The notes under the pieces were generated by a model, which saw only the letters and a list, made by a program, of their open reading frames with translations, had not been told where the DNA came from and did not search any database. 64,000 nucleotides of DNA from Paractinoplanes ferrugineus (lineage in GTDB: Bacteria > Actinomycetota > Actinomycetes > Mycobacteriales > Micromonosporaceae), in assembly GCF_016862195.1 (NCBI RefSeq), contig NZ_BOMM01000067.1, positions 1 through 64,000 of the forward strand, read 5' to 3'. The position numbers were made by a program, and so were the translations under genes. Position 1 is the stretch's first letter; each line of letters starts with the position of its first letter. Shown here in pieces: positions 1 through 9,132 of the stretch.

Positions 1-20
1 CTCAATGTAGGCGCGGTGCG

Positions 21-833
21 ATGCGTGCGACGGCGTCGGTCACCTGGTTACATGGCGCTGTGCGGCCGGACATCGAATGGCTTGACGATCACGTCATCAG
101 CGGGGTCACCGAATACTCGTTTCGTACCAACTGGTCGGGCCGTCGCGTTCCAGGCGTGTTGTGGCTGCCGCCGCCCGGCTCGGTTGCGGCGCCACTGGTG
201 CTGGTGGGGCACGGTGGCAGTGGGCACAAGCGCAGCGCGCGGGTGGTCGAGCACGCTCGCTGGTTCGCTGAACATGCTGGATGTGCCGTGGTCGCGATCG
301 ACGGCCCGTACCACGGAGAGCGGGTACCGGCGCCAATGCCGGCCGAGCAGTATCAGGCCCGGATCGCCGAGGTCGGGATGCAGGTGGTCCTCGACCGGAT
401 GGTCGACGACTGGAAGTCGGTCCTTGCTGGTCTTGCCGGCTGCGCCCGGGTCGACGCCGGGCGGCTGGGCTATCTCGGCATGTCGATGGGGGCGCGGTTC
501 GGTCTCGCGCTGGCGGCCGAGCTGAACGACCGGCTGGCCGCGGTGGTCGTCGGGAAGTTCGGCTTGCGGCAGTGTGCTGCCATGCATCCTGGCATGGCCG
601 CACCGACCCGGGTCGCGGTGGACGCGGCTCGTGTCACCGCGCCTCTGATGTTCCACGTCCAGGACGACGATGAGGTCTTCCCCAGCGACGGTCAGCGGGA
701 GTTGTTCGACCTGGTCGGATCCACCAGCAAGCGTCTGGTCATCGAGCCCGGCCGGCACGCGCGCACCACCCCAGTGGCGATTACCGGGTGGCGAACCTTC
801 ATCGCCGAGCACCTGACCCACAAAACGATCTAA
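21..833 (+). CDS. Alpha/beta hydrolase (dienelactone-hydrolase/acyl-peptidase-like)
   Basis: Predicted cytosolic serine hydrolase of about 270 aa; the substrate is unknown. Visible features are an oxyanion-type motif GHGGSGHK near residue 64, the nucleophile elbow GMSMG near residue 155, an acid candidate in the DDDEVF stretch near residue 214, and a His in GRHART near residue 243, in the order expected for an alpha/beta hydrolase triad. No signal peptide is seen. The reading frame stays open upstream to the window edge, so the true start may lie slightly to the left. It has no obvious operon partner; a methyltransferase follows 46 bases downstream on the same strand. Confidence 0.75.
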   Translation: MRATASVTWLHGAVRPDIEWLDDHVISGVTEYSFRTNWSGRRVPGVLWLPPPGSVAAPLVLVGHGGSGHKRSARVVEHARWFAEHAGCAVVAIDGPYHGERVPAPMPAEQYQARIAEVGMQVVLDRMVDDWKSVLAGLAGCARVDAGRLGYLGMSMGARFGLALAAELNDRLAAVVVGKFGLRQCAAMHPGMAAPTRVAVDAARVTAPLMFHVQDDDEVFPSDGQRELFDLVGSTSKRLVIEPGRHARTTPVAITGWRTFIAEHLTHKTI

Positions 834-879
834 ACCATCAGGCATTGAAAGCTCCCGGACATGCCGATGACAATGCACG

Positions 880-1545
880 TTGACGAGCTCGCTCCGGAGG
901 GGGCGAGAAACAGATTGCATCGGCCTCCTAAGCTCCGCTTCCGTGAGCTCTCGATACGAATCGTTGGTGTTCGACGTAATCCCGGCTGGCTGCAAGCGGG
1001 CCGTCGACGTCGGCTGCGGCAACGGTGAACTCACCCGTGAGCTGCATCGACGCGGTGTTCCAGAGATCATGGGCTTGGACCGGGATGAGCCGTGCATTCA
1101 GCGGTGCCGGATGCATCCCGAGGCAGGTGACATCCGGTACGTCGTCGGTGACCTCAGCAATGCGGGCCTGACGCCGAAAGGATTCGAGCTTGTCAGCGCG
1201 GTGGCCTCGCTGCACCACATGGACGCCCGCGAAGGGCTGCTCCGGCTGCGCAGCCTGGTGGCGCCGGGCGGCGTCCTGATTGTCATCGGGCCGGCTCGGC
1301 CAGACCTGCCGAAGGACCTCCCCATCGAGGTCGCGGCTCAGATTGCCGGCTTGTTCCGAAGCCGCCCAACCAGATCCGCGGGCGAGCCTGCGGCACCAAT
1401 CATTTGGCCGCCACCGGAACGCTATTCCACGATGCGACGGTTAGCCGGCGAACTGCTGCCTGGAGTCCATTGGCGGCGCCACTTGATGTGGCGATACTCC
1501 CTGGTATGGGTCAACGGCATGGATCCGGACGCCCACGATATCTGA
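880..1545 (+). CDS. Class I SAM-dependent methyltransferase
   Basis: A small methyltransferase of about 221 aa if the TTG at 880 is used. Motif I VDVGCGNGEL near residue 43 binds SAM, the acidic end of strand 2 is in GLDRDEP, and motif post-I falls around VVGDLSNAGL. SLHHMDAREGL and APGGVLIVIG fit motifs II and III of the UbiE/COQ5-like group. The N-terminus is atypical: relatives usually begin with a short Trp-Asp-His type segment, and here it is replaced by a Ser/Arg-rich stretch. Translation may therefore start at the GTG near 942, or the 5' end may be damaged. The substrate cannot be told. Confidence 0.7.
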   Translation: MTSSLRRGRETDCIGLLSSASVSSRYESLVFDVIPAGCKRAVDVGCGNGELTRELHRRGVPEIMGLDRDEPCIQRCRMHPEAGDIRYVVGDLSNAGLTPKGFELVSAVASLHHMDAREGLLRLRSLVAPGGVLIVIGPARPDLPKDLPIEVAAQIAGLFRSRPTRSAGEPAAPIIWPPPERYSTMRRLAGELLPGVHWRRHLMWRYSLVWVNGMDPDAHDI

Positions 1546-1560
1546 GGCAATCAATGCGGC

Positions 1561-1764
1561 ATCGAAGCGAAGGGCCGACATCCCGGAGCCGCACTGATCT
1601 GCCGCCGACAGTGCGCGCCGACCCTCTCGGGCAAACGCCTCGGTGGCCCGGCCGGTGCCCGCTCCGACATCCGAGGCCAGGCGGCCGTCGATATCGGGCC
1701 TGCCGTAGCTCAGCACGTCTCGAAACAGGTCGACGGGGTACGCCGGGCGGACCCGGTCGTCGAC
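1561..1764 (-). pseudogene. Remnant of a second SAM methyltransferase
   Basis: On the minus strand about 68 codons keep the N-terminal pattern of a class I methyltransferase: RPAYPVDLFRDVLSYG, then motif I as SDVGAGTGRATEAFAREG, then a decayed GMSAL segment. The rest of the domain is missing, and unrelated sequence continues into the 3' end of the neighbouring methyltransferase. The rest of 1546-2036 has no other gene I can support. Read as gene debris; a small functional protein is unlikely because only about a quarter of the fold remains. Confidence 0.5.
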
Positions 1765-2036
1765 GACCTCGCCGCAGACCAGAGCGGGATTCCGGTTCTC
1801 CGTCGGCGAAGGGTATGGATGATTGCGGCAAGGGCGTTCCGCGCTGACGGCATCCGGTGCGTGCGGGGCCGGCGCGAGCGTCTTGGTCGCTGCTCGCCGA
1901 GCCACTCCCTCGCCGTCCCTACCTCACCGGGTCGGCGGTCGTCCCTATGTCGCCGTAGGTGTTGCGCGGGCGAGGCGGCGGCCAGCATGAGTGCGGCGCC
2001 GCGCGCTCGGCCGGCGTCCTGTGGAAGGGAGCCTCT

Positions 2037-2621
2037 GTGCGATCGACAGTGCGTCGCGTGCTTGCTGTTGTGGCGGCCACCGTGGTGGCGGTGACCGGAG
2101 TCAACGTCGCCCCGGCCTTCGCCACGACGGAGACGGGATTCGGGCCGTTCAACTCGAGCGGGGACTGCGGCACCTCGGTCTACATCGACGCGTACAAGAT
2201 CAAGTATTGGGCCTGCTCGTGGAACATCTCGTCGACGGTGATCACCGGCATCGCCATCCGCAACTACGGGTCGGGCACGCAGACCGTCACCGCCAACTGG
2301 CAGCGCTGGTACAACTACATGTCCTCGCAGGCGCACCTGGACAGCCAGCAGACCTACTTCTCCGGCGTGACCATCGACCCCGGCGAGACCTTCACCATCT
2401 ACAACAACACCGGCCAGAACGGCCCGGCGAGCCTCTGCTCCGACAACTCGGGCTGCTACGCCAAGGGCGCCAAGGGCTACGTCGACGTCAAGGGCACCAA
2501 GGGAACCGTGGTGGCGCACGGCGCGTCGGCCTATTCGCCGCTGCAGTCCATCGAGGACTGGTGCCTCGAGGGGCCGGAGATCACCAACTGGCCCGACCTC
2601 GACCGCTGCGAAGACCGCTGA
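2037..2621 (+). CDS. Secreted protein of unknown function
   Basis: A GTG start at 2037 is chosen because GGAAGGGA (2023-2030) lies 6 bases upstream and because it gives a clean signal peptide: an Arg-rich n-region, a VLAVVAATVVAVTGV core and an AxA cleavage site near residue 26. The mature part (about 168 aa) has spaced cysteines (DCG, WACSW, SLCSDNSGCYA, DWCLEGP, DRCED) consistent with disulfides outside the cell, and many Gly, Thr, Tyr and Trp residues like a beta-sandwich. I do not recognise the family. It converges with the kinase gene, sharing a strong hairpin. Confidence 0.65.
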   Translation: MRSTVRRVLAVVAATVVAVTGVNVAPAFATTETGFGPFNSSGDCGTSVYIDAYKIKYWACSWNISSTVITGIAIRNYGSGTQTVTANWQRWYNYMSSQAHLDSQQTYFSGVTIDPGETFTIYNNTGQNGPASLCSDNSGCYAKGAKGYVDVKGTKGTVVAHGASAYSPLQSIEDWCLEGPEITNWPDLDRCEDR

Positions 2622-2632
2622 CACTCACCACC

Positions 2633-2658
2633 GACGGGCGCCCGGCCGGGCGCCCGTC
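2633..2658. terminator. Bidirectional terminator-like hairpin
   Basis: A perfect 11-bp stem (GACGGGCGCCC at 2633-2643, GGGCGCCCGTC at 2648-2658) with a GGCC loop lies between the convergent secreted-protein and kinase genes and runs into the kinase stop codon. There is no U-tract, as is common in high-GC actinomycetes. Confidence 0.65.
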
Positions 2659-4124
2659 TACCTCGGCCGGTACTGCTCCATGTTGCGCTTCACCAGATCG
2701 ACGTACGGGTCGAGCCGGGCCGGTATGCCGCGCGCCTTGACGATCGTCGTCGCCGACGTGCGGTAGGACGCGGCCAGCAGCAGAGCCGGGTCACCCGGGA
2801 GGCCGGCCAGCCGGGGTGCCAGGAAGCACAGGTAACGCCCCATCGCCGGGATCGAGATGTCGGGCGGGAACGGCGGTTGCGGCACCACCGCGCGCCGGCC
2901 CTCGGGCATGTAGAAGCGCAGCACGCTCGGCGTCCACCGGGCGATGCCGTACTCGTCCTTGACCGGGTCGGCCAGGCCGGCGTCGAAGTTGCTCTCCGCC
3001 TGCAGCATCGCGGCGATCAGCACCGGGGAGACGCCCGGCTCGTTGCAGCTGCGTGCCGCCGCGACGATCAGCTGACGGTATTGCGGGGGGATACCGGCGC
3101 CGGTGCGCAACAGGTCGGGGCGGTATTCGTCGGCGGTCCGAAGCTCCGGCCCGGCCACCCCGAACAGGGTGGCGGCCAGCAGTAGGAGAAGCACGGCCCG
3201 GGCGGCGAACCGGCGGTGGCCGCGGGCGGGCGGCTCGTCGAGCGCGCGGATGCGGGTCAGCACCTCGGCGGCGCCGTGCGCCTGCCGCCGGGCGTGGGTG
3301 GGGGCCAGGCAATCTCGTACGATCGGCCGCCACCCGCCCGGCAGCCCGCGCAGGATCAGCTCGCCCTGACCGGCCGCGTACCGGTCGGCGGCCAGCGCCC
3401 GGGCCCGCGTCGTCGCTCCCTCGAACGGCAACCGGCCGCTGAGCAGCTGGCACGCGGTGACGCCGAACGCCCAGACGTCGGCGCTCGCCCGCACCGCGAG
3501 GCCGCGCTCACCCAACGCCTCCTGGGCGCGCTCGGGCGGCACGTAGTCGGAGGAGCCGACCGGTGGCAGATAGCCGTGGGTGCCCTCCAGCTCCACCGTC
3601 AGCCCGAAATCGGAGAGCCGCACCGAACCGTCCGGCATGACCAGAATGTTGTCCGGCTTGAAATCGCCGTGCACCCAACCCGCCGCATGCAACTCGACCA
3701 GACCCTCGCAGGCCTCGGCCAGCAACCGCGGCGCCTCCGGCACCGGCCGCCCGCCGGCCTGCCGCAACCGGTCGGCCAGCGACGCGGCGGCCCGCTCCAG
3801 CACGATGACGACGGCGCCGTCCAACTCGGGACGGGCCGGGTCGTCCAGAGTCAGCACCTCGAGAGAACGGATCAGCCGGCGACCGGTCAACTCGGCGTGG
3901 CCACGGGCCTCCCGTTCGGCCATCTCCCGCAGATGTCCGACCTGCCGTGGCGTGACCGTTCCGGTCGGCAGGAACTTCAGCGCCACCTCGGTGTCACCGT
4001 CGGCCGCGGCATACACGCTGCCCCACTGCCCGGTGGCGATCGGCTCGGTGACGACCCAGCGACCGGCCCGGTAACCCGACGGCACCGAGACCGCCCACCC
4101 GACGGTCGAGACGTCAGGCGCCAT
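2658..4124 (-). CDS. Membrane Ser/Thr protein kinase with outside lytic-transglycosylase-like domain
   Basis: 488 aa. The kinase domain spans residues 18-295: Gly loop ATGQWGSVY, ATP-binding Lys50 in ALKFLP, catalytic loop HGDFKPDN with Asp154 (non-RD type), SDFGL with Asp172, and a PER motif near 197. A membrane segment follows at about 308-326 (VLLLLLAATLFGVAG). The outside part resembles an SLT/lysozyme-like fold: VSPVLIAAMLQAESNFDAG with Glu377 as candidate acid, then YGIARWTPSVL. Actinomycete kinases usually carry PASTA or other sensor domains here, so this looks like a kinase that senses or cleaves peptidoglycan. Its start overlaps the FHA-like gene by 11 bases, so the two are probably co-translated. 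Confidence 0.85.
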   Translation of the reverse strand: MAPDVSTVGWAVSVPSGYRAGRWVVTEPIATGQWGSVYAAADGDTEVALKFLPTGTVTPRQVGHLREMAEREARGHAELTGRRLIRSLEVLTLDDPARPELDGAVVIVLERAAASLADRLRQAGGRPVPEAPRLLAEACEGLVELHAAGWVHGDFKPDNILVMPDGSVRLSDFGLTVELEGTHGYLPPVGSSDYVPPERAQEALGERGLAVRASADVWAFGVTACQLLSGRLPFEGATTRARALAADRYAAGQGELILRGLPGGWRPIVRDCLAPTHARRQAHGAAEVLTRIRALDEPPARGHRRFAARAVLLLLLAATLFGVAGPELRTADEYRPDLLRTGAGIPPQYRQLIVAAARSCNEPGVSPVLIAAMLQAESNFDAGLADPVKDEYGIARWTPSVLRFYMPEGRRAVVPQPPFPPDISIPAMGRYLCFLAPRLAGLPGDPALLLAASYRTSATTIVKARGIPARLDPYVDLVKRNMEQYRPR

Positions 4125-4884
4125 GCACCGACGCGCGCCGCTTCACCCGGGCGGGAAGCAGGTTCAGGTGCTCCTCCCGTACCAGATCGAAGCGCAACGC
4201 CAGCGAGACGACCGCCTCCCGCCGGAACCCGCCCGGATCGGCCGCCCGCTCGCCGGCGGCGGCGGTGCGGATCCGCAGCTTTTCCCGGGCCAGATAATCG
4301 ACGTGGAAATTGACCGCCTCGGCGGTCAGATCCCGGCACGACGGCAGCGGGCGCAGCCGTTCCACCACCGCCGGCACCGAAGGAATCGCCACCACCGATT
4401 CGTCCCGCAGCCGCCGCTCGCACAACGCCACCAACACCAGGAAGTACTTCGCCGTCTCGTCGAGCGGGAACGCCGACAACGTGCCGCTGCCGTCACCCGG
4501 ATCGGTCCGGCGCGGATCGAGGTGCGCGTGCAACGGGGCGAAAACCCGGAAATACACCGGCGCCTGCCGGCCGGGCAGAACCACGCGAGAGATTTCGAAC
4601 GGTACGGGGGCCCCGACCCGCCCCGGCGTCACCTTGACGTGCTCGCCCGCACCCTCGGGATTCTCGACCACATAGGTCGTCGAACGGCTGTAGTTGGTCA
4701 GCGCCCAATAATCCTCGGCCGCCGTCACCTCGCCGGCGAGCCGCGCCACCGCCGGATCGTCGAGCACGAAATCGACAGGAGTGCCCGGAGCGCCGCGCCC
4801 GAATCGAACCGAATCCCCGGGCTCCAGCCGCAACAATCGCGGTACGCGCTCATCGCCGGGCAGCTCGATGATCAGCGTCTGCAA
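4114..4884 (-). CDS. FHA-like phosphothreonine-binding protein partnered with the kinase
   Basis: 256 aa with a TTG start at 4884, chosen because GGGGG stands 5 bases upstream; a GTG at 4935 lacks a ribosome site. The N-terminal 100 residues resemble an FHA domain: VRFGRG, then a DDPAVAR segment and WALTNYSRSTTYVV, matching the FGR / S..H / N-S pattern only loosely. The C-terminal part (about 130-240) is helical and Arg-rich, with no membrane segment. Position directly before and overlapping the kinase gene suggests that it reads the kinase's phosphorylation state. That role is inferred; the FHA assignment is moderate. Confidence 0.6.
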   Translation of the reverse strand: MQTLIIELPGDERVPRLLRLEPGDSVRFGRGAPGTPVDFVLDDPAVARLAGEVTAAEDYWALTNYSRSTTYVVENPEGAGEHVKVTPGRVGAPVPFEISRVVLPGRQAPVYFRVFAPLHAHLDPRRTDPGDGSGTLSAFPLDETAKYFLVLVALCERRLRDESVVAIPSVPAVVERLRPLPSCRDLTAEAVNFHVDYLAREKLRIRTAAAGERAADPGGFRREAVVSLALRFDLVREEHLNLLPARVKRRASVHGA

Positions 4885-5034
4885 GCGAACCCCCAGTCGG
4901 CGCAGTGCGCGGCCAAGATACCGGTAACGATGCACGAGGGTCAATATCCGTCCTCGTAGGTGCCGCCGATCGGCCGCGCACCCGATCCTCAGGATGCCTC
5001 GCCGCAAGCTGCGAGCGACCTGGGAGAGGTGTCG

Positions 5035-8000
5035 ATGCTGCGTCCCGCGATGCTGATGCTGTCCGTCATGACCCTGGTGCTGGGCGGTGCGGCCGGGCCG
5101 GCGCACGCCGAGCCCACCCGTACCGGCCCGGAAGCCGACGTCGTCGTGGTCGGCCAGGGCGACCAGGAGGCCTTCCATCTGCTGATCGCCTCGGACAAGG
5201 ACGGATACGCCTGGCGTACGGTCGCGTCGCTGAGCGAGCCCGGCGTCGAGACCGACCGCTGGATCGGCAACGTCTGCGTGACCGGCTCCGGCGACCGGGC
5301 CGTGGTCGTCTACGCGCCGAGAGCCTGGACCAACTCGCCGGTGCTGGCCGAACGGGGCGGCCTGACCGCCGTGGTCGACCTGCACACCGGAGCGGTCGAC
5401 AAGGTGCCGGTGCGGTCCTCGCTGGCCTACTTCAGCCCCGGCTGCGGCGCGGGGGAGCAGGCCGTGATCACCCAGTCGCGGGGCGAGGACGACAGCGCCG
5501 ACGGCAGTGCGGCCCGCACCCGCCTGGTCACGGTGGACACCACCAAGGGCACGACGGGTAAGCCGGTCGACGTCGTCGGGCAGATCACCTCGGCGGTGCC
5601 GGCGTCCGGCCGGATCGTCGCGGCGGCGGCCGGTCGGCTGGTCGCGGTCCACCCGGACGGTCGACTCGACACCCTCGCCAAGACCGCCTCGACGCCGTCC
5701 CGGATCACCCCCGACCAGGCCGGGGGCGTGGTCTATCTCGACGCGGCGGGGGAGCGCGGGGAGATCCGGCGGGTGCCCGTGACGAGTACGCCTCAGCGCT
5801 CCATGCTGCTCGCCGACGGGCCACTGCGCTCCGTCGACGTGCGGGGCGGCGCGCACGGCTCGGTCCAGCTGACCGGGTCGTTGACCCGCCGGGCGGCGCT
5901 TCCCCCGGCCGTACGCGTCGTCGACGGCACCGTCCCGCTCGCCACCTCGTCGCTCGGCAAAGTGAGCGTCGACGTCGCCCCGACCGTCACCGAACAACTG
6001 AAGACCGCGCCGGAGACGACTTACACCGCGCGGGTGGCGGGCACCGACCGTACGTTTCAAATGACCGCTCGCCCCGGTGAGCGCCCCTCGGCCCGCATCG
6101 CCGAAGGCTCGGCCCCGCATCCGCTGAGCGGCCTCGCCCGCACCGCGGGCACCGCCCCCAGATCCCTCGCGGTCGCCGCCGCCGGCAATGACCCGGTCGA
6201 TGCCGACGCGACCTGCTCGATCGCCCGCAACGACCCGTACACCCAGGTCGAACAGCCGACCCCGCGGCAGGTGGAGTGGGCCGCCGACCAGGCCGTGGTG
6301 GGCAACCTGACGCTGACCCGCGACGCCAACTGGCACCAGGCCCACATGAGCACGTCCTGGTCACCGCAGGGCCTGTTCCCGCCGCTCGCGCTCAGCGGCG
6401 GCGGCCGCGTCCCGGTGCAGATCTTCCTCGGCGTCATGGCCCAGGAATCCAACCTGTGGCAGGCCTCCGGCCACTCCCTGCCGGGCGTGCCGGGCAACCC
6501 GCTGATCGGCAACTACTACGGGCGCGACATCTACGACAAGGACGCCTCGAACGACTGGGACATCGACTTCGCCAAGGCCGACTGCGGCTACGGCGTCACA
6601 CAGATCACCGATGGCATGCGCAAGGCCGGGCACACCAGGCCCAACGAGGTCGCGCTCAGCCCCACCCGGCAGCGGGCGGTCGCGGTCGACTACGCCACCA
6701 ACATCGCCGCCGGACTGCGGATCCTGCAGGACAAGTGGAACCAGACCCGGGCGGCCGGAATCATCCACAGCAATGGCGACCCGCAATACCTGGAGAACTG
6801 GTTCTTCGCGGTGTGGGCCTACAACAGCGGCCTGCACCCGCAATCGGAAGCGGCCGCCAACAACGGCGCCTGGGGACTGGGCTGGCTGAACAACCCCGTC
6901 AACCCGCGCTACCCGGTCAACCGTGGGTTCTTCGGGGCCGCCGGTGCCGACGCGGCGAACCCCGGCAAGTGGCCCTATCCGGAGAAGGTGATCGGTTTCG
7001 CCGCCTATTCGATCGCGACCGCGGACGGGCCGGGTTTCCGGGCGGCGTGGTGGACGTCGAACGGCAACCGGGACAAGGCCAAACCGTCGATCGGTACGTT
7101 CTGCACGATGGCCGGCGACCACTGCGACCTGGCCGGCCAGTACACCCCGAACGCCGACGACGTGAAAGGCGAGAAGGCCGGCCCGTGCAGCCACATCAAC
7201 GAGTTCCTGCAGTACGACCTCAAGTGCTGGTGGCATTCGGCGGTGACGTTCAACGACTGCGCCGGCGGGGCGTGCGGGCACGAGCTGCTGCGCTTCGACT
7301 CCACCTACGGCGAGCAGCCGGACGGCATCAATTCCACCCCGCACTGCGACAAGTCCGGGCTGCCGGCCGGGGCCCTGGTGGTCGACGACGTGCCGGCCTC
7401 GGCCGCCCCGATCCAGACCGGGCAGAGGCCATGCGGCGCCAACTTCGGGCCCAACGCGGGGTCGTTCGCCTTCACGTTCGCCGCCGACTCGCAGGGCCGC
7501 TACCCATCCAAGGTCGACACCCACCAGATCGGCGTCGGTCTCGGCGGGCACGCCTGGTTCACCCACACCGTGGCGCCCTACGACCTGGGCGGCAAACTGA
7601 AGGTCACCGGCACCTGGACATTCACCAACGCCTACACCGGCTGGGCGCGCGTCCTGGTGCACATGCCGGACGTCGGCGCGCAGACCCAGCAGGCGGCCTA
7701 CACGATCGGGCTCGGCGGCGGACGCGTCAAAACCCGCTACGCCCTGCAGAACACCCAGCACAACGAGTGGAAATCGCTGGGCGTCATGCAGTTCGCCGGC
7801 ACGCCCACCATCGCCCTGTCCAACGAGACCTGGGACGGCACCGGCGACGACGACATCGCCTGGGACGCGGTGGCGATCCAGCCGCTCACCGCGAAACCGG
7901 CCGACTTCGTGGTGGCGCTCGGCGACTCCTACACGGCCGGCGAAGGCGCCTCCGACGAGAACAACCCCGACTACTACCGCGAAGCCAACGTCGACGAGGG

Positions 8001-8826
8001 GCACGTGCGAAACAAGTGCCACCGGTCGAAGCAGTCCTGGCCCCGCAAATCCGTGCTGGCCGACAACACCGGTGAGTCGCTCGGCACCCGGGCCGACCGC
8101 TTCGACAACACCCTGGACTTCCAGTTCCACGCCTGCTCGATCGCCGAGACCTTCAACCTCAACCCGCGCCACAGCAACGACGACGGGCAGCCCATCCAGA
8201 ACGCCCTCGGCAAGTGGTCCGGCGGCCAGTGGGGCGAGGTCTCCCAGATCGACAAGGGCTACCTCGACGAGAACACCACCCTCGTCATGCTCTCGATCGG
8301 CGGCAACGACGCCCGCTTCAAGGACGTCATCCTTGAATGCCTCGCCCTCGCCGGCCTCAAAGCGTGCCAGGACGCCCACCTCAGCGGCGAATCCGACCCG
8401 CTCTCGGTGTCGGTGCCCCGATCCGTCAACGGCCCGGTCAAGGACTCCATCACGCAAACCCTGCGGGAGATCCGCAAACGGGCCCCGAACGCCAAGATCA
8501 TGCTGATGGGCTACCCGAAACTGTTCGAGAACAACGGCCAATGCGTGATCGGCATCGGAACCGACGAAGCGCCATGGCTCAACCAGATGTCCACCGACAT
8601 CGTCGCCCCGATGATGAAGGGCGTCGCCGACGGCCTGCGCGCCGGCGGTTTCCCGGTCTACTTCGCCGACCCCACGATCTACTTCGCCGGCCAGGCCATC
8701 TGCGGCAGCCCGGAAACCATCCACGGCATCCGCTCCGACGTCAACGAGTCCTTCCACCCGAAACTCGCCGGCACCACCCACTACGCCGACGCCGCGAACG
8801 CCACCCTGCGGCAGATGGGCCTTTGA
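5035..8826 (+). CDS. Exported multidomain protein: transglycosylase-like, golvesin-like and SGNH lipase
   Basis: 1263 aa. The ATG at 5035 is preferred because GGGAGAGG (5022-5029) is correctly spaced and a signal peptide follows (MLMLSVMTLVLGGAAGPAHA). Residues of about 35-300 look like a beta-propeller-type repeat. A transglycosylase-like domain follows at about 400-640: VQIFLGVMAQESNLWQAS with Glu near 470, NPLIGNYYG and CGYGVTQITDGM. A golvesin-C-like beta domain is at about 850-950. An SGNH hydrolase ends the protein: GDSYTAGEG near 963, SIGGND near 1089 and ESFHPKLAG near 1240. The likely job is remodelling wall and esterified polymers or lipids outside the cell. It is divergent from the FHA/kinase pair, whose kinase also has a transglycosylase-like domain. 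The stop codon lies inside a transposon-end motif. Confidence 0.85.
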   Translation: MLRPAMLMLSVMTLVLGGAAGPAHAEPTRTGPEADVVVVGQGDQEAFHLLIASDKDGYAWRTVASLSEPGVETDRWIGNVCVTGSGDRAVVVYAPRAWTNSPVLAERGGLTAVVDLHTGAVDKVPVRSSLAYFSPGCGAGEQAVITQSRGEDDSADGSAARTRLVTVDTTKGTTGKPVDVVGQITSAVPASGRIVAAAAGRLVAVHPDGRLDTLAKTASTPSRITPDQAGGVVYLDAAGERGEIRRVPVTSTPQRSMLLADGPLRSVDVRGGAHGSVQLTGSLTRRAALPPAVRVVDGTVPLATSSLGKVSVDVAPTVTEQLKTAPETTYTARVAGTDRTFQMTARPGERPSARIAEGSAPHPLSGLARTAGTAPRSLAVAAAGNDPVDADATCSIARNDPYTQVEQPTPRQVEWAADQAVVGNLTLTRDANWHQAHMSTSWSPQGLFPPLALSGGGRVPVQIFLGVMAQESNLWQASGHSLPGVPGNPLIGNYYGRDIYDKDASNDWDIDFAKADCGYGVTQITDGMRKAGHTRPNEVALSPTRQRAVAVDYATNIAAGLRILQDKWNQTRAAGIIHSNGDPQYLENWFFAVWAYNSGLHPQSEAAANNGAWGLGWLNNPVNPRYPVNRGFFGAAGADAANPGKWPYPEKVIGFAAYSIATADGPGFRAAWWTSNGNRDKAKPSIGTFCTMAGDHCDLAGQYTPNADDVKGEKAGPCSHINEFLQYDLKCWWHSAVTFNDCAGGACGHELLRFDSTYGEQPDGINSTPHCDKSGLPAGALVVDDVPASAAPIQTGQRPCGANFGPNAGSFAFTFAADSQGRYPSKVDTHQIGVGLGGHAWFTHTVAPYDLGGKLKVTGTWTFTNAYTGWARVLVHMPDVGAQTQQAAYTIGLGGGRVKTRYALQNTQHNEWKSLGVMQFAGTPTIALSNETWDGTGDDDIAWDAVAIQPLTAKPADFVVALGDSYTAGEGASDENNPDYYREANVDEGHVRNKCHRSKQSWPRKSVLADNTGESLGTRADRFDNTLDFQFHACSIAETFNLNPRHSNDDGQPIQNALGKWSGGQWGEVSQIDKGYLDENTTLVMLSIGGNDARFKDVILECLALAGLKACQDAHLSGESDPLSVSVPRSVNGPVKDSITQTLREIRKRAPNAKIMLMGYPKLFENNGQCVIGIGTDEAPWLNQMSTDIVAPMMKGVADGLRAGGFPVYFADPTIYFAGQAICGSPETIHGIRSDVNESFHPKLAGTTHYADAANATLRQMGL

Positions 8827-8858
8827 CATCCTCTCCGTCCTAACGGACGGAGATTCCC
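8824..8858 (-). mobile_element. IS200/IS605-type (TnpB) element end with hairpin
   Basis: Read on the minus strand this is GGAATCTCCGTCCGTTAGG followed by ACGGAGAGGATGTCA: a 9-bp stem (8832-8840 with 8845-8853) closed by GTTA and followed by GGATGTCA. It resembles, from memory, the right ends that follow tnpB genes in actinomycetes. It overlaps the stop codon of the SGNH gene. No intact tnpB remains, so this is a relic; a simple terminator is the alternative reading. Confidence 0.5.
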
Positions 8859-8919
8859 TCCACGCTGCGCGTGGAACACGCGGCGTCCGGGTGGGTTACC
8901 GCTTCGCCGCGCGGTGCCG

Positions 8920-9132
8920 GGACAGAGCCAGGTCACGTCGGGCGTCTGTGGAAGCTGTCGCGATGACCCGCCCGGCACCGAAGAGCTTGGCGAGCTGGAC
9001 AGCGAGGGAGCCGACGCCCCCGGCCACCGCGTCGGCGTCTTTCACTACCGCCCGCTCGGCGAAGCCGCCACCACCGAAGATCGGTGCGAGCACGCGACGA
9101 CCGTCAGTCGTCCGACCGACTACCTCGGTGCC
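8920..9132 (-). pseudogene. Debris of a zinc-free quinone oxidoreductase, with a possible transposase scrap upstream
   Basis: Two non-adjacent pieces of a medium-chain dehydrogenase are fused in one frame. One is GTEVVGRTTDGRRVLAPIFGG with GGFAERAVV (normally before the cofactor domain); the other is GGVGSLAVQLAKLFGAGRVI plus ATASTDARRDLALS (the cofactor-binding fold). The middle, the N-terminus and the C-terminus are absent. Just upstream on the same strand (9145-9249), the Arg/Gly-rich QLRRGVVGKQNLAPDMRGRR stretch may be the tail of a TnpB-type protein; this is weak. 8860-9304 holds no intact gene. Confidence 0.55.

Noticed and set aside
4885..6345. Extension of the FHA-like frame upstream to 6345
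   Set aside because: It would run antisense through the exported SGNH gene; homology and the ribosome site place the start at 4884.
6361..8829. Minus-strand open frame of 822 codons opposite the SGNH protein gene
   Set aside because: Shadow of the high third-position GC of the true gene; no domain motif, Val/Gly/Arg-rich composition and no ribosome site.
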